The position numbers and the translations under genes are program-made. This document shows positions 8,401-19,976 of a stretch of 64,000 nucleotides of DNA, piece by piece. Position 1 is the first letter of the stretch; the number at the start of each line of letters is the position of its first letter. The notes under the pieces were generated by a model. That model did not search any database and was not told the DNA's origin. It worked only from the letters and a program-made list of their open reading frames with translations. The stretch comes from Pseudomonas panipatensis (GTDB lineage: Bacteria; Pseudomonadota; Gammaproteobacteria; Pseudomonadales; Pseudomonadaceae): positions 334,176 through 398,175 of the forward strand of contig NZ_FNDS01000007.1 of assembly GCF_900099785.1 (NCBI RefSeq). Direction: 5' to 3'.

Positions 8401-9168
8401 CAGGCTGCCGACCCAGGGCGTCTGCAGGGCTTCTATTTCAGCGCTGCTCAGGTCGGCGAAGACTTTGTCGAGAATCTCCACCAGCATCGCTTCACTGCGC
8501 GGCGCGGCCATGGCCAGTTGGAAGCGATAAGGCGTTTCACCAGTGATCTGCACGCCTTCCAGCTTGAGCTGGCGCAGGCTCCAGACGCTGGAGGGGAGGT
8601 CGCCGACGAAGGCGTCGACCTGGCCGATGGCCAGCGCTTGCAGGGCGGCGGTGACGCTGGGCAGTGGTTGCAGGTTGAGGTCTGGATGATTGGTGTTCAG
8701 CAGCGCTTGCGGGGCGTAGTGGTCGACCACGGCCACCTTGAGGCCGTAGAGCTGCTCCAGGCTGCTGGGCATCGCACCGTCTTTGCGCCCAAGAATGACG
8801 ATCGGGAAATCCAGGTAGGGGCGAGTGAAGCTCAGGTACTCGGTGCGTTCCGGCGTGGCCATGATGCCGGGGAGCAGGTCGACTTCGCCGCGCCTGGCCT
8901 GATCCAGCAGTTGGTTCCAGTCATTCGTTTGGGTTGGCAGCACTTCGATGTGCAGACGGTCGCGGATGACCTGTACATAGTCGGCTGCGAGGCCTTGGTA
9001 GCGGCCTTGGTCGTCGCGGAATTCAAAGGGGGACCAGGCGGCATTGACGCCCAGTCGCAACTGCGGATGTTGTTGCAGCCAGGCCTGCTCGTCCGCTGTC
9101 AGGGTGAGCGCGCCCGCCAGGGGAGGCCAGAATGCCAAGCACAACAGGACAGCCAGCAGACGCGGCAT
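5437..9168 (-). CDS. rmcA: RmcA-type GGDEF-EAL protein with periplasmic sensor and PAS domains
   Basis: A 1243-residue membrane protein controlling cyclic di-GMP. Domains in order: signal peptide (1-20), a solute-binding-protein-type periplasmic domain (about 25-250), a transmembrane helix (about 268-288), four PAS domains (about 305-800), GGDEF (RLGGDEF near residue 884) and EAL (GAEALIRWHHP near residue 1012). Both signature motifs are intact. Length, order and position beside rpoD match PA0575, RmcA of P. aeruginosa, known as a redox-responsive modulator that acts mainly as a phosphodiesterase and affects biofilm structure. Here the tRNA and the integrated element follow it directly downstream. 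Confidence 0.93.
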   Translation of the reverse strand: MPRLLAVLLCLAFWPPLAGALTLTADEQAWLQQHPQLRLGVNAAWSPFEFRDDQGRYQGLAADYVQVIRDRLHIEVLPTQTNDWNQLLDQARRGEVDLLPGIMATPERTEYLSFTRPYLDFPIVILGRKDGAMPSSLEQLYGLKVAVVDHYAPQALLNTNHPDLNLQPLPSVTAALQALAIGQVDAFVGDLPSSVWSLRQLKLEGVQITGETPYRFQLAMAAPRSEAMLVEILDKVFADLSSAEIEALQTPWVGSLLENHLKWQQAIRMGLPVLLLSIAVVAILAAMNRRLRREMRRREKLEQALRDSAQHFRGLVESLAAIAWEMRLAENRFTYVSPHAQALLGYPLSEWLEPGFWQRTLYPDDAETAINYCLSESQAGRNHSMDYRMLAADGRVVWIRDIITLIKHGDELILRGLMIDITEAKRTEQALRLSEQKFASVFHHCPDIIVLACLEDGSLLAVNSTFEQQIGIPANEALGRTATELHIWGESGTGPHMLARLQGENLDNIETTLQRRDGSRFTGLLSAQHIILDDTPALVVVVRNISQLKQTQEQLRASEEKFAKAFHASPDGLLITRISDGRLLEVNEGFTRITGYDRDEVADSSTLELGLWVNPDDRQRLLQKISQTDTVQDFSAFIRNRNGAARLCELSAHHIVIGGDDCLLTIARDITERQQMQEKLTLAATVFESTAEGVMITDAAQRIIAVNRAFSEITGYGEDEVLGQSPRLLSSGQHDSSFYLAMWHHLTADGHWQGEIWNRRKSGELYPEWLTISAVRDGAGEISHFVGVFADISTLKYAQARLDYQAHHDPLTGLPNRLLFESRLTSALKDAEEEHLQGAVLFLDLDRFKHINDSLGHPVGDLLLKSIAQRLREQLRDIDTVARLGGDEFIILLPGLHQPQDAGHVANKLLQCFGKPFDTGDQEFFASASIGISLFPSDGQDVATLVKNADAAMYRAKAKGRNRVEYYTHELTSQATERMALEHELRRALETHQMQLYYQPKQALASGELVGAEALIRWHHPQYGIIPPDRFIPLAEETGLILPLGAWVLEEACQQMSRWQQSHAAFGPLSVNLAGAQLHQANLVEQVHQLLQRYNLYAPRLQLEITENFLMRQTEEAVATLHALKRLGLQLAIDDFGTGYSSLSYLKQLPLDILKIDQSFIHGLPDDPHDAAITRAIIALGRSMNLTVIAEGVEREEQARFLAGEGCDQVQGYALSAPLPADQFASRFLTPLHPIGAPRSTPV

Positions 9169-9327
9169 GGGGGGCCTCGATCCAAGGGAATATGGCGAAG
9201 TGTAGTCGTGCCGTTGGTCAGTCAGAAACCCCTGATAATCAAGTGTGAGCGGTCAATGTATGGCTTTTTGCCGCCAGGCGCCCGGGGCGGTGATTCGCGC
9301 GGTGGAAATGTGGCGGGGGCAGAAAGA

Positions 9328-9354
9328 AAAACCCCCGGCTGGGCCGGGGGTTTT
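9328..9354 (-). terminator. rpoD terminator
   Basis: A GC-rich 8-bp stem (CCCCCGGC/GCCGGGGG) with a 3-base loop, extended by A4/T4. It lies immediately after the rpoD stop and is followed on the minus strand by TTTTTCTTTC. Confidence 0.92.
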
Positions 9355-9357
9355 CTA

Positions 9358-11208
<1,851 letters not shown>

Positions 11209-11274
11209 AACACCCTATCCACTGAAGGTCTTGGCGGGCAAAAACAAGCTGACCATTATAGCCGAGAGATGACC

Positions 11275-13269
11275 TCAAGCGCCAGATGAGGTCGGGGCGA
11301 CGGGGGAATCGGGACGACTGAGGAGTTCGCGCAGTCGATCTTTTTCCTCTGCGCTGAGTTCGCTTTGGCGTGCCTTGCGGAGCAGTTGTTCGAGGCTGCG
11401 CTCGCGTTGGCTTGCCGCCAACCTAGTTATAGTGTCGAAAAACTGTTGTTCAAGGTTGTCCGCTGAAATCAGCCATTCCTTTTCCGCCAGGGCGCGCAGC
11501 AGGCGGCCCTGTTCGGTGCCGTGCCAGCGTGCGATCAGTTGCATCGAACGCTGCCGCGGGTTCTTCTGCAGCGCTTCGAGCAGCGCCACGAGCAATTGCG
11601 AGTAGGTTTGGTCTTCGCCGGCGAAATGGCTGGCATCTTCGACCTTCTGCGCCAGTTGCGGGTGGTGCAGAAGGGTGCGCAGGGCGGTCAGGGTTGGCGA
11701 CTCCACGCTGATTTCGGTGCGTGGCTGGCGGGGCACGAAATCACCGCGCTTGCCGCCCTTGCCATTCCACTTTTTGCCGTCGCCGTTCCAGGCTTTCTTC
11801 TCTTTCCAGGGGCCTTTGGCGCCGGTGAATTCCTGCGGTGCCTCGAAGTAGCCGGCGCTGTCCGCGGATGGCATCTCGGTGTATTCGGAGAAGTGTCCGA
11901 CGTCGTAATCGGTGTATTCGTGCGCATGGTTGTCGGACTTGGTGGCATGCCCGCCGTTCGTCGGCCGGGGCGCGCTCAGTTGGTTGAGCGCTTCGCCGCT
12001 CAGTCCGGTGATCTCGCCCAGGCGCTGGCGCATCAAGAGGCGCAGGGTATTGCCGGGAATCTTTTCCAGTAGCGGGCTGGCCAGGGTTGCCAGGTGCGCC
12101 TTGCCCTCCAGGGTGCTGGGGTCGGCTTCCTGTTTGAGCTGCTGGAAGAAATAGTCGGCCAGCGGTTGTGCCTGTTGTACCAGGCGGGCGCGGAAGGCGT
12201 CCGGTCCTTCGGCGCGGACCAGGCTGTCCGGGTCTTCGCCTTCGGGAAGGAACAGGAAGCGCACCTTGCGTCCGTCCTGCAGGTTCGGCAGTGCCGACTC
12301 CAGTGCGCGCCAGGCTGCATTGCGCCCGGCCTGGTCGCCGTCGAAGCAGAACAGGATATTCGGAACCAGGCGGAACAGGCGTTTGATGTGTTCTTCGCTG
12401 GTGGCGGTGCCGAGGGTGGCCACGGCGTTGCGGATGCCCTGTTGCGCCAGGGCGATCACGTCCATGTAGCCTTCCACCACCATGATTTCGTCGAGGTCGC
12501 GGTTGTTCTTGCGTGCCTCGAACAGCCCGTAGAGTTCCTGGCCTTTATGGAAGACCGGGGTTTCCGGGGAGTTCAGGTACTTCGGCTTGTCGTCGCCCAG
12601 CACCCGGCCGCCGAAGGCGATCACTCGGCCGCGACTGTCGCGGATGGGGAAGATCACCCGGTCGCGGAAGCGGTCGTAGCGCTTGCCGCTGTCGGGGTTT
12701 TCCACCAGCAGACCGGCATCGAGCATGGCCTTGATCTGCAGGTTGTCGCCACCCAGGTGCTTGAGCAGGTTGTCCCAGCCGGGAGGGGCGAAGCCGAGGC
12801 CGAAGTCGCGGGCGATCTCCCCGGTCAGGCCGCGTCCTTTGAGGTACTCGACGGCGGCTTTGCGTGCTGGATGGCTTTTCAGCGCCTGCCGGTAATAGTC
12901 GGCGGCGGCGGTGAGCAGGGGGTAGAGCGGCGAGTCGGTTGGCTGTCGCGGTTTGCCGCGTCGACCGTCCTCGCGGGGAATGTCCATGCCGGCGCGCTTG
13001 GCCAGTTCCTCGACGGCCTGGGGGAAGTCCAGGTTGTCGTGGTCCATGATGAAGCCAAGGGCGTTGCCGCCGGCGCCGCAGCCGAAGCAGTAGTAGAACT
13101 GCTTGTCCGGACTGACGGTGAAGGAGGGGGTCTTTTCCTTGTGAAACGGGCAGCAGGCGCTGTAGTTCTTGCCGGTCTTCTTCAGTTGGATGCGCGAACT
13201 CACCACATCGAGAATATCGGTGCGGTTGAGCAGGTCATCGATGAAGGATTGCGGGATCAGGCCGGCCAT
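11275..13269 (-). CDS. dnaG: DNA primase
   Basis: A 664-residue primase that makes RNA primers at the replication fork. The N-terminal zinc-binding domain has CCPFHKEKTPSF and CFGCGAGG. The TOPRIM core follows (VEGYMDVIAL, FCFDGDQAGRNA), then a variable low-complexity linker rich in Gly/Lys (about 425-520) and a C-terminal DnaB-binding helical domain. The start MAGLIPQSF at 13269 is the conserved family start. It is preceded by a terminator hairpin after rpsU, so readthrough or a promoter in the 13270-13343 interval must drive it. Confidence 0.97.
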   Translation of the reverse strand: MAGLIPQSFIDDLLNRTDILDVVSSRIQLKKTGKNYSACCPFHKEKTPSFTVSPDKQFYYCFGCGAGGNALGFIMDHDNLDFPQAVEELAKRAGMDIPREDGRRGKPRQPTDSPLYPLLTAAADYYRQALKSHPARKAAVEYLKGRGLTGEIARDFGLGFAPPGWDNLLKHLGGDNLQIKAMLDAGLLVENPDSGKRYDRFRDRVIFPIRDSRGRVIAFGGRVLGDDKPKYLNSPETPVFHKGQELYGLFEARKNNRDLDEIMVVEGYMDVIALAQQGIRNAVATLGTATSEEHIKRLFRLVPNILFCFDGDQAGRNAAWRALESALPNLQDGRKVRFLFLPEGEDPDSLVRAEGPDAFRARLVQQAQPLADYFFQQLKQEADPSTLEGKAHLATLASPLLEKIPGNTLRLLMRQRLGEITGLSGEALNQLSAPRPTNGGHATKSDNHAHEYTDYDVGHFSEYTEMPSADSAGYFEAPQEFTGAKGPWKEKKAWNGDGKKWNGKGGKRGDFVPRQPRTEISVESPTLTALRTLLHHPQLAQKVEDASHFAGEDQTYSQLLVALLEALQKNPRQRSMQLIARWHGTEQGRLLRALAEKEWLISADNLEQQFFDTITRLAASQRERSLEQLLRKARQSELSAEEKDRLRELLSRPDSPVAPTSSGA

Positions 13270-13343
13270 AGACTGTTCGGGACGCAGGATGGACCCAAGC
13301 ATACTCTCCGGCACTGGCGCCGGGCGCTGCTTTTCATGGGGGC

Positions 13344-13385
13344 ATAAAAACAAAAACTCCGAACTTCGCGGCTGCGAATCGGAGT
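13344..13385 (-). terminator. Terminator between rpsU and dnaG
   Basis: On the minus strand a two-part stem (ACTCCGA/TCGGAGT outer, TTCGC/GCGAA inner) is followed by TTTTTGTTTTT. Its place after rpsU parallels the internal terminator of the E. coli macromolecular-synthesis operon and would keep ribosomal protein output above primase output. Confidence 0.85.
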
Positions 13386-13459
13386 GATTGTGCTCTTAGT
13401 GAGCACTCGCCCGGCGAGTGGGCCGGGCGATGCGAAAGCGTGTGACTGAGTCGTTGAAC

Positions 13460-13675
13460 TCAGTACAGACGCTCGCGACGACGCTGTTCGCGCTGCACTT
13501 TCTTGGCGTGACGCTTAACAGCGGCAGCAGCCTTGCGCTTACGCTCGGCAGTGGGCTTCTCGTAGAATTCACGGCTGCGCACTTCAGCCAGTACACCGGC
13601 TTTTTCGCAGGAGCGCTTGAAACGACGCAGGGCTACGTCGAAGGGTTCGTTCTCTTTAACTTTGACGGCGGGCAT
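13460..13675 (-). CDS. rpsU: 30S ribosomal protein bS21
   Basis: A 71-residue, very basic protein starting [12 protein letters not shown], with the typical [11 protein letters not shown] and the lysine/arginine-rich end [10 protein letters not shown]. It is a component of the small subunit that supports translation initiation. The start is at the conserved MPAVKV; a longer frame upstream adds residues not seen in the family. It is transcribed divergently from tsaD, with 202 bp between the two start codons. Confidence 0.97.
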   Translation of the reverse strand: MPAVKVKENEPFDVALRRFKRSCEKAGVLAEVRSREFYEKPTAERKRKAAAAVKRHAKKVQREQRRRERLY

Positions 13676-13877
13676 CCAGGTCGTACCTATCAATGATTAC
13701 CGGGGGTTTGTCGCGCTCCTGGCTTTGGCACGGGAGACGGCGGTTTTCAAGGGTTGCGGATATTAACGGTTCGAGCGAAGGAATGCAAAGCCTCCGATCG
13801 AAAAACGCTGGTCGGCATCCGCGGCGGGCGATTATCATGCGCCGCTTCAAATTTGCCCAGATTGAAGGCTCGAACCC

Positions 13878-14903
13878 ATGCGTGTGCTGGGGTTGGAAAC
13901 CTCTTGCGACGAAACCGGCGTCGCACTCTACGACAGCGAGCACGGCCTGCTGGCCGATGCCCTGTTCAGTCAGATCGACCTGCATCGCGTCTACGGTGGC
14001 GTGGTTCCCGAGCTGGCCTCGCGCGATCACGTCAAGCGCATGCTGCCGCTCATCCGTCAGGTACTCGATGAGGCCGGCTGCGTGCCGCAGCAGATCGATG
14101 CCATAGCCTATACCGCCGGTCCGGGCCTCGTTGGCGCCCTGCTGGTCGGTGCGTCCTGCGCCCAGGCGCTGGCGTTCGCCTGGGGCGTGCCGGCGGTCGG
14201 CGTGCACCATATGGAAGGTCATTTGTTGGCGCCCATGCTGGAAGAGCAGCCGCCGCAGTTCCCGTTCGTCGCCTTGCTGGTTTCCGGCGGCCATACGCAA
14301 CTGGTGCGGGTCGATGGCATCGGCCGCTACCAGTTGCTGGGCGAGTCCCTCGATGACGCCGCTGGCGAGGCTTTCGACAAGACCGCCAAGCTGCTCGGCC
14401 TGGGCTATCCGGGCGGTCCTGAGATCGCCCGGCTGGCCGAGCGCGGTACGCCGGGGCGCTTCGTCTTCCCGCGGCCGATGACCGATCGCCCCGGGCTGGA
14501 TTTCAGCTTCAGCGGCCTCAAGACCTTCGCCTTGAACACCTGGCAGCGCTGCCGCGAGGCGGGCGACGACAGCGAGCAGACTCGCTGCGATATCGCCCTG
14601 GCCTTCCAGCAGGCGGTGGTCGAGACCTTGACCATCAAGTGCCGCCGCGCACTCAAGCAGACCCATCTGAAGAATCTGGTGATCGCCGGTGGGGTCAGTG
14701 CCAATCGTGCGCTGCGCGAACACTTGCAGAAGATGCTCGGCGAACTCAAGGGACAGGTGTTCTACGCTCGTCCGCGCTTCTGCACGGACAACGGCGCGAT
14801 GATCGCCTATGCCGGTTGCCAGCGTCTGTTGGCCGGGCAGCATGACGGCCCGGCGATCGATGTGCGGGCTCGCTGGCCGATGGAGTCGCTGCCGGCCGTC
14901 TGA
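13878..14903 (+). CDS. tsaD: tRNA N6-threonylcarbamoyladenosine synthase catalytic subunit
   Basis: A 341-residue member of the Kae1/TsaD family (formerly gcp). It transfers the threonylcarbamoyl group onto A37 of tRNAs that read ANN codons, working with TsaB, TsaE and TsaC. The N-terminal [11 protein letters not shown], the metal-binding pair in [11 protein letters not shown], and the nucleotide-binding VSGGHTQLV and [10 protein letters not shown] motifs are present. Length and start agree with the family. It stands opposite rpsU, the arrangement usual in gammaproteobacteria. Confidence 0.97.
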   Translation: MRVLGLETSCDETGVALYDSEHGLLADALFSQIDLHRVYGGVVPELASRDHVKRMLPLIRQVLDEAGCVPQQIDAIAYTAGPGLVGALLVGASCAQALAFAWGVPAVGVHHMEGHLLAPMLEEQPPQFPFVALLVSGGHTQLVRVDGIGRYQLLGESLDDAAGEAFDKTAKLLGLGYPGGPEIARLAERGTPGRFVFPRPMTDRPGLDFSFSGLKTFALNTWQRCREAGDDSEQTRCDIALAFQQAVVETLTIKCRRALKQTHLKNLVIAGGVSANRALREHLQKMLGELKGQVFYARPRFCTDNGAMIAYAGCQRLLAGQHDGPAIDVRARWPMESLPAV

Positions 14904-14940
14904 ATGAACGTGGCTGCGAACGACAGGCTGCAAGCTGTTA

Positions 14941-14960
14941 GCGGCATGGCCGCGGTTTTT
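14941..14960 (+). terminator. Probable tsaD terminator
   Basis: A short stem GCGGC/GCCGC with an ATG loop is followed by GG and five T's, 37 bp after the tsaD stop. Confidence 0.55.
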
Positions 14961-14997
14961 CCTTGCGCCTGTCGGCTTGCCGCTGGAAGCTCGCGGT

Positions 14998-15576
14998 TCA
15001 GAAGTGCCGTTCGCGGCCGTCCAGCAGGTCGCGCAGGTTACTGCGGTGGCGCCAGACGATCAGACCAGTGAGCACGGTCATCGGCAGCAAGGCTTCCGGG
15101 CGTTGCCAGGCCAGCAGTGGCAGCGTGAGCGGGGTGGCGACGAGGGAGGCGAGCGAGCTGGTGCGCGACAGCTTGAAGGTCAGCAGCCAGGCCGCCGCCG
15201 CCAGCAGCGCCGCTGGTGGATAGAGTGCCAGGAGCATGCCGGCCGCTGTGGCGACACCTTTGCCGCCGCGGAAGTTGAAGTAGAGTGGGTAGAGGTGGCC
15301 GATCACCGCCGCCAGGCCGACCCAGGCTTCCTGCATGATGCCCACGCCGAGCAGCCGGGCAATGAGGACAGGTAACAAACCCTTGGCCAGGTCGCCGAGG
15401 AGTGTGAGGATGGCGAGCTTTTTGCCGGCCAGGCGCAGCATGTTGGTAGCGCCCGGATTGCCCGAGCCGCCAGCGCGCGGATCGGCGGTGCCGAACAGGC
15501 GGCTCAGGAGCACCGCGAAGGACAGTGAGCCGAGCAGGTAGGCGAGGATCGCCAAAAGCCAGACCATGGTTTCCAC
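14998..15576 (-). CDS. plsY: Acyl-phosphate glycerol-3-phosphate acyltransferase
   Basis: A 192-residue inner-membrane protein with about five hydrophobic segments. It acylates glycerol-3-phosphate with acyl-phosphate made by PlsX, the first membrane step of phospholipid synthesis. The three conserved cytoplasmic loops of the family are visible: [22 protein letters not shown] and [13 protein letters not shown]. It is divergent from folB-folK, with about 70 bp between starts. Confidence 0.96.
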   Translation of the reverse strand: METMVWLLAILAYLLGSLSFAVLLSRLFGTADPRAGGSGNPGATNMLRLAGKKLAILTLLGDLAKGLLPVLIARLLGVGIMQEAWVGLAAVIGHLYPLYFNFRGGKGVATAAGMLLALYPPAALLAAAAWLLTFKLSRTSSLASLVATPLTLPLLAWQRPEALLPMTVLTGLIVWRHRSNLRDLLDGRERHF

Positions 15577-15650
15577 CGGGGACGAGACAGTTTCCGATTC
15601 TAACGGGGTGGCGCGTGCTTGTCGTGCGCCTGCCTTGGAGCATGCCGCAA

Positions 15651-16004
15651 GTGGACATAGTTTTTATCGAGGGCCTGGAAGTCGACACCGTGATCGGCGT
15701 CTACGACTGGGAACGGGGTATCCGCCAGTGCCTGCGCCTGGATCTGCAACTGGGCTGGGACATCCAGCCGGCGGCAGCCGGCGATGACATCGCCGAGGCG
15801 CTGGACTACGCGGTGCTTTCCACGCGCATCGGCGAGTTCGCGCGCGATGTGCACTTCCAGTTGGTGGAAACCTTCGCCGAGCGCCTGGCTGCGTTGCTGA
15901 TGGCTGAGTTCGGCATTCGCTGGCTGCGCCTGCGGGTGACCAAGCCGGGCGCGGTCGCCGCGGCGAGCGGTGTTGGCGTGGAGATCGAACGCGGATGCCG
16001 CTGA
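15651..16004 (+). CDS. folB: Dihydroneopterin aldolase
   Basis: A 117-residue enzyme of folate synthesis that cleaves dihydroneopterin to hydroxymethyl-dihydropterin. [19 protein letters not shown] and the C-terminal [20 protein letters not shown] are family signatures. A GGAG at 15637-15640 is well placed for the GTG at 15651 but almost touches the ATG at 15642, so I prefer GTG; the ATG would add three residues. It overlaps folK by 10 bp, and the two enzymes catalyse consecutive steps. Confidence 0.92.
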   Translation: MDIVFIEGLEVDTVIGVYDWERGIRQCLRLDLQLGWDIQPAAAGDDIAEALDYAVLSTRIGEFARDVHFQLVETFAERLAALLMAEFGIRWLRLRVTKPGAVAAASGVGVEIERGCR

Positions 16005-16537
16005 CGACGGTTTTTCTCGGCCTGGGCAGCAATATCGAGCGTGAGCGCCACCTCTGCGCCGGCCTCGATGCGCTGACTGGCTTCATCGATAACCTACAGT
16101 GCTCGCCGGTGTTCGAAAGCGAGCCGGTGGGCATTCGCAGCGGCCCCTTCTTCAATCTGGTGGTGAGCGGCGAGACCCATCTGCCATTGGCCGAACTGGG
16201 GCTGCGACTCAAGCATATCGAGGCCGACAACGGCCGCTATGCGCCGGAGCGCAAAGGCCTGCCGCTGGATATCGACGTGCTGCTGTATGGCGATCTGTAC
16301 GGCGACTTCGACGGCTTGGCGCTGCCACGCGCCGAGGTGCTGAAGAACGCCTTCGTGCTCTGGCCGCTGGCGCTGCTGGCGCCGCAGAAGCGCCTTCCGG
16401 GCACTGACCGTGAGTTCGCCAGCCTGTGGGCGGAGGCGTCGATCGACCAGCGCCTTTGGCCGGTGCCCTTCGCCTGGCGCGGCCGGGACTTGACCCCGGC
16501 CGGGTTGCTTCAGGCCTTCCCGAAGCCTGCCTTGTAG
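15995..16537 (+). CDS. folK: Hydroxymethyl-dihydropterin pyrophosphokinase
   Basis: A 180-residue HPPK, which pyrophosphorylates hydroxymethyl-dihydropterin before condensation with p-aminobenzoate. Visible motifs are [12 protein letters not shown] at the N-terminus, the loop [14 protein letters not shown] and the metal-binding [12 protein letters not shown]. It overlaps folB at its start. Its last 28 bp are also the end of the convergent cca gene, so no terminator can lie between them. Confidence 0.95.
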   Translation: MPLTTVFLGLGSNIERERHLCAGLDALTGFIDNLQCSPVFESEPVGIRSGPFFNLVVSGETHLPLAELGLRLKHIEADNGRYAPERKGLPLDIDVLLYGDLYGDFDGLALPRAEVLKNAFVLWPLALLAPQKRLPGTDREFASLWAEASIDQRLWPVPFAWRGRDLTPAGLLQAFPKPAL

Positions 16538-17742
16538 GTCTTGAGGGCGGCGAGACGCTCGCGCTTGAGCGCCTCGCCCAACTCCGCACCCTTGAACCCC
16601 TTTTCCAGTAGCGGTTGCACGGCGACCTGGCGCGCCGCCTGTGCGGCATTGCGCAGGTAGTCGGCCTGGGGATAGGCACGCTTTTCCAGACCCAGCCGGC
16701 CACGGGCGTCCATTTCGCTGGCGGCGAGGAATTCCTCGAAGCGCTGTGGGCGACGATAGACGTCGAAGGCTTGCAGCAGCTCCAGCAGCGTAGTGGGCCG
16801 CAGTTCCAGGGCGCGATGGGCGTGGGTGTGGTACTCGCCAGCCAGGCGCGCCAGTTCCTGGCATTCACGCGGTGCCTTGAAGCGCGCGTTCATGGCGTCG
16901 ATCAGCGGCAGACCGAGGGTTTCGTGGGCAATGTGCCGCGGCCAGTCCTCGCGGCGCGTACAGCCTTTGCCCAGGTCATGCAGCAGGCTCGCCCAGCGCA
17001 CGCTCAGCGGCTGCCCATGCTCGGCGCATTGGCGCAGTACCGCCAGGACGTGCGCGCCGGTGTCGATCTCCGGATGGTGCTCGGCCGGCTGCGGGATGCC
17101 GAACAAGGCATCGACCTCGGGCATCAGCACGGCCAGCGCATCGCAGTCGCGCAGGACCTGGATGAAAACGTCGGGGCGCGACTCCATCAGTGCGCGGGCG
17201 ATTTCCTTCCAACTGCGCTCCGGGGTCAGGGCTTCCAGCTCCCCGGAGGCGGACAGTTCGCGCATCAGTTCCAGGGTTTCGGCGGCGACGCGGAAACCCA
17301 GCGGGGCATAACGGGCGGCGAAGCGCGCAACGCGCAGCACGCGCAGCGGATCTTCGGCGAAGGCCGGGGAGACGTGGCGCAGCACGCGGGCGGCGAGGTC
17401 GCGTTGCCCGCCGTAGGGGTCGATCACCTGGCCCTGGGCATCCTCGGCCATGGCGTTGATGGTGAGGTCGCGGCGGATCAGGTCTTCTTCCAGGGTCACG
17501 TCCGGGCTGGCGTAGAAGGTGAAACCGCCGTAGCCGCGGCCGCTTTTCCGTTCGGTACGCGCCAGGGCGTACTCCTCGCCGGTCTGCGGATGCAGGAACA
17601 CCGGGAAGTCGGCGCCCACCGGACGGAAGCCCTTGGCGAGCATGTCGTCGGCGCTGGCGCCGACCACCACCCAGTCGGTGTCGGCGACTGGCAGGCCGAG
17701 CAGGCGGTCTCGCACGGCGCCGCCCACTTTGTATATCTGCAT
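16510..17742 (-). CDS. cca: CCA-adding tRNA nucleotidyltransferase
   Basis: A 410-residue class II enzyme that adds or repairs the 3' CCA of tRNAs. It has the nucleotide-binding [10 protein letters not shown], the metal-binding DTDW, the template region with [16 protein letters not shown], and an HD domain ([13 protein letters not shown]) as in E. coli, where the HD domain gives phosphatase/phosphodiesterase activity. The start [12 protein letters not shown] at 17742 is the conserved one, preceded by AGGAGATAGCTTC. The stop lies inside the end of folK. Confidence 0.96.
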   Translation of the reverse strand: MQIYKVGGAVRDRLLGLPVADTDWVVVGASADDMLAKGFRPVGADFPVFLHPQTGEEYALARTERKSGRGYGGFTFYASPDVTLEEDLIRRDLTINAMAEDAQGQVIDPYGGQRDLAARVLRHVSPAFAEDPLRVLRVARFAARYAPLGFRVAAETLELMRELSASGELEALTPERSWKEIARALMESRPDVFIQVLRDCDALAVLMPEVDALFGIPQPAEHHPEIDTGAHVLAVLRQCAEHGQPLSVRWASLLHDLGKGCTRREDWPRHIAHETLGLPLIDAMNARFKAPRECQELARLAGEYHTHAHRALELRPTTLLELLQAFDVYRRPQRFEEFLAASEMDARGRLGLEKRAYPQADYLRNAAQAARQVAVQPLLEKGFKGAELGEALKRERLAALKTYKAGFGKA

Positions 17743-17853
17743 GAAGCTATCTCCTGGCTGAGCGGATAGCTTCAGGCTTCGGGGCCCGGGCAGCAAGCGC
17801 GCTGCGGTCATAGCGTGCGGACGCTGGATGAGCCCGCACCGATGAGGTCGGTC

Positions 17854-18363
17854 CTAGGGGGTGGCGCGCGGCAGTTGCTGGATCAGCGCGCCGACGGCGT
17901 TGTGCAGTAGCTCGGTGCTGGCATGGGCGGGGCTGAGGCCGGTGCTGACGGTGCCTTCCCAGAGCACCTGGTCCTGCAGGTCGGTGAGGCGCACACGCAG
18001 GGTGCCGGTTTCATCGCGCAGGCGATGGATCGCCAGGTAAGGCCCCATGGGTTGCGGCGGCGCGACGTCGACCTTGAATTCCAGCGCTGCGTCGCGCAGC
18101 GCCAGCCAGTAGTAGACGCGCACCTGCGCTGTGCCGGTGTCGCGAAAGCCATGCTCGCTCATGCCCTGGCGCAGCCAGTCGGCGATCAGCGGATAGCGGT
18201 TGCGGTAGGGCAGGGCGTCGACGGCGTTTTCCGGCGGCATCAGTTGGAAGTCTCGCAGGCCGGCCAGGCGGCTATCGGCCGGGTGCGTCACCTGGGCGTG
18301 CGGCAATGCGCTGCTGCAGGTGGCGAGAGCGAGGCAGATCAGGAGGATGGCGAACAGGCGCAT
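17854..18363 (-). CDS. DUF4136-type lipoprotein
   Basis: A 169-residue exported protein with an N-terminal hydrophobic segment and a possible lipobox LATC ending at C16 (threonine at -1 is unusual but tolerated). The region FQLMPPENAVDALPYRNRYPLI and the C-terminal VLWEGTVSTGLSP resemble DUF4136 lipoproteins. It sits where PAO1 has PA0585, after the prkA operon and before cca. Function is unknown. Confidence 0.75.
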   Translation of the reverse strand: MRLFAILLICLALATCSSALPHAQVTHPADSRLAGLRDFQLMPPENAVDALPYRNRYPLIADWLRQGMSEHGFRDTGTAQVRVYYWLALRDAALEFKVDVAPPQPMGPYLAIHRLRDETGTLRVRLTDLQDQVLWEGTVSTGLSPAHASTELLHNAVGALIQQLPRATP

Positions 18364-18422
18364 GGCGACCTCTGCTGGGCGTGTCGCCATGCTCTGCCTG
18401 TGCCTTGATGGCGGTCAACCGA

Positions 18423-19976
18423 TCAAATGGGCGGGATGATCAGGTCGAGCCGTGGGTAGCCCTCTTCGCCATCGTGCCCGCTCCTCGGGGGCATGTGGTG
18501 GGTTTGCACGATCTGCTCGCCGTTCAGGGTTTCCAGGTGGATGTCGAAGCCCCACAGGCGATGCAGGTGCTTGAGCACATCCTCGGTGGAGTCGGCCAGC
18601 GGCTGGCGGTCGTGCTGCTGGTGACGCAGGGTCAGCGAACGGTCGCCACGGCGGTCGACGTTCCAGATCTGTACGTTGGGCTCGCGGTTGCCGAGGTTGT
18701 ACTGCGCCGCCAGGGTCTCGCGAATCTTGCGGTAGCCGGCGTCGTCGTGGATGGCGTCGACCAGCAGATCGTCCTTCTGGTCGTCGTCGAGAATGCTGAA
18801 CAGCTTGAACTCGCGGATCACCTTGGGCGAGAGGAACTGCAGGATGAAACTCTCGTCCTTGAAGCTCTTCATGGCGAACTTGAGGGTGGCCAGCCAGTCG
18901 CTGCCGGCGATGTCCGGGAACCAGCGCTTGTCTTCCTCGGTGGGGTTCTCGCAGATGCGGCGGATGTCGCGGTACATGGCGAAACCCAGGGCATAGGGGT
19001 TGATGCCGCTGTAGTAGGGGCTGTCGAAGCCGGGCTGGTAGACCACGCTGGTGTGGTACTGGAGGAACTCCATCATGAAGCCGTCGCTGACCAGGCCCTC
19101 GTCGTACAGGTCGTTGATCAGCGTGTAGTGCCAGAAGGTCGCCCAGCCCTCGTTCATGACCTGGGTCTGGCGCTGTGGGTAGAAGTACTGCGCCACTTTG
19201 CGCACGATGCGCACCACCTCGCGCTGCCAGGGCTCCAGCAGCGGGGCATTCTTCTCGATGAAGTAGAGGATGTTCTCCTGTGGCTCGCTCGGGTAGCGCG
19301 CCAGCTCCTGTTCCTTGTCCTTGCCGGTGGCGCGCGGAATGGTCCGCCAGAGGTCGTTGACCTGGCGCTGGATCAGTTCTTCGCGTTCCTTCTGGCGTTG
19401 CCGTTCTTCTTCGGCGGAAATCGGGTAGGGCCGTTTGTAGCGGTCGACGCCGTAGTTCATCAGCGCGTGGCAGGAGTCCAGCAGGTCTTCCACGGCGTCG
19501 ATGCCGTAACGCTCCTCGCACTGCATGATGTACTGCTTGGCGAACACCAGGTAGTCGATGATCGAACTGGCGTCGGTCCAGGTGCGGAACAGGTAATTGC
19601 CCTTGAAGAAGCTGTTGTGCCCGTAGCAGGCGTGGGCGATCACCAGCGCCTGCATGCACTGGGTGTTTTCCTCCATCAGGTAGGCGATGCAGGGGTCGGA
19701 GTTGATCACGATCTCGTAGGCCAGCCCCATCTGCCCGCGTTTGTAGTTCTTCTCGGTGCTGAGGAAGTGCTTGCCATAGGACCAGTGGTTATAGCCGATG
19801 GGCATGCCGACGGAGGCGTAGGCATCCATCATCTGCTCGGCGGTGATCACCTCGATCTGGTTCGGGTAGGTGTCCAGCGCATAGCGCTCGGCGATGCGAC
19901 CGATTTCCCGGTCGTACTGACGGATCAGCTCGAAGGTCCATTCGGACCCGGTGGCGATGGGCTGGCGCTTGCTCAT
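18423..19976 (-). CDS. SpoVR/YcgB family protein
   Basis: A 517-residue member of the SpoVR family, whose molecular activity is unsettled; in Bacillus it affects the spore cortex, and in proteobacteria it travels with the PrkA kinase. [20 protein letters not shown] and [16 protein letters not shown] are characteristic. Its start ATG overlaps the yeaH stop as ATGA, so translation is probably coupled. It is the third gene of the prkA-yeaH-spoVR set, a conserved unit often induced in stationary phase or starvation in enterobacteria. Confidence 0.95.
   Translation of the reverse strand: MSKRQPIATGSEWTFELIRQYDREIGRIAERYALDTYPNQIEVITAEQMMDAYASVGMPIGYNHWSYGKHFLSTEKNYKRGQMGLAYEIVINSDPCIAYLMEENTQCMQALVIAHACYGHNSFFKGNYLFRTWTDASSIIDYLVFAKQYIMQCEERYGIDAVEDLLDSCHALMNYGVDRYKRPYPISAEEERQRQKEREELIQRQVNDLWRTIPRATGKDKEQELARYPSEPQENILYFIEKNAPLLEPWQREVVRIVRKVAQYFYPQRQTQVMNEGWATFWHYTLINDLYDEGLVSDGFMMEFLQYHTSVVYQPGFDSPYYSGINPYALGFAMYRDIRRICENPTEEDKRWFPDIAGSDWLATLKFAMKSFKDESFILQFLSPKVIREFKLFSILDDDQKDDLLVDAIHDDAGYRKIRETLAAQYNLGNREPNVQIWNVDRRGDRSLTLRHQQHDRQPLADSTEDVLKHLHRLWGFDIHLETLNGEQIVQTHHMPPRSGHDGEEGYPRLDLIIPPI

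Noticed and set aside
14961..14997. REP-type palindromic repeat after tsaD
   Set aside because: The sequence looks vaguely like Pseudomonas intergenic repeats, but I cannot find a second copy in the window or a clean palindrome.
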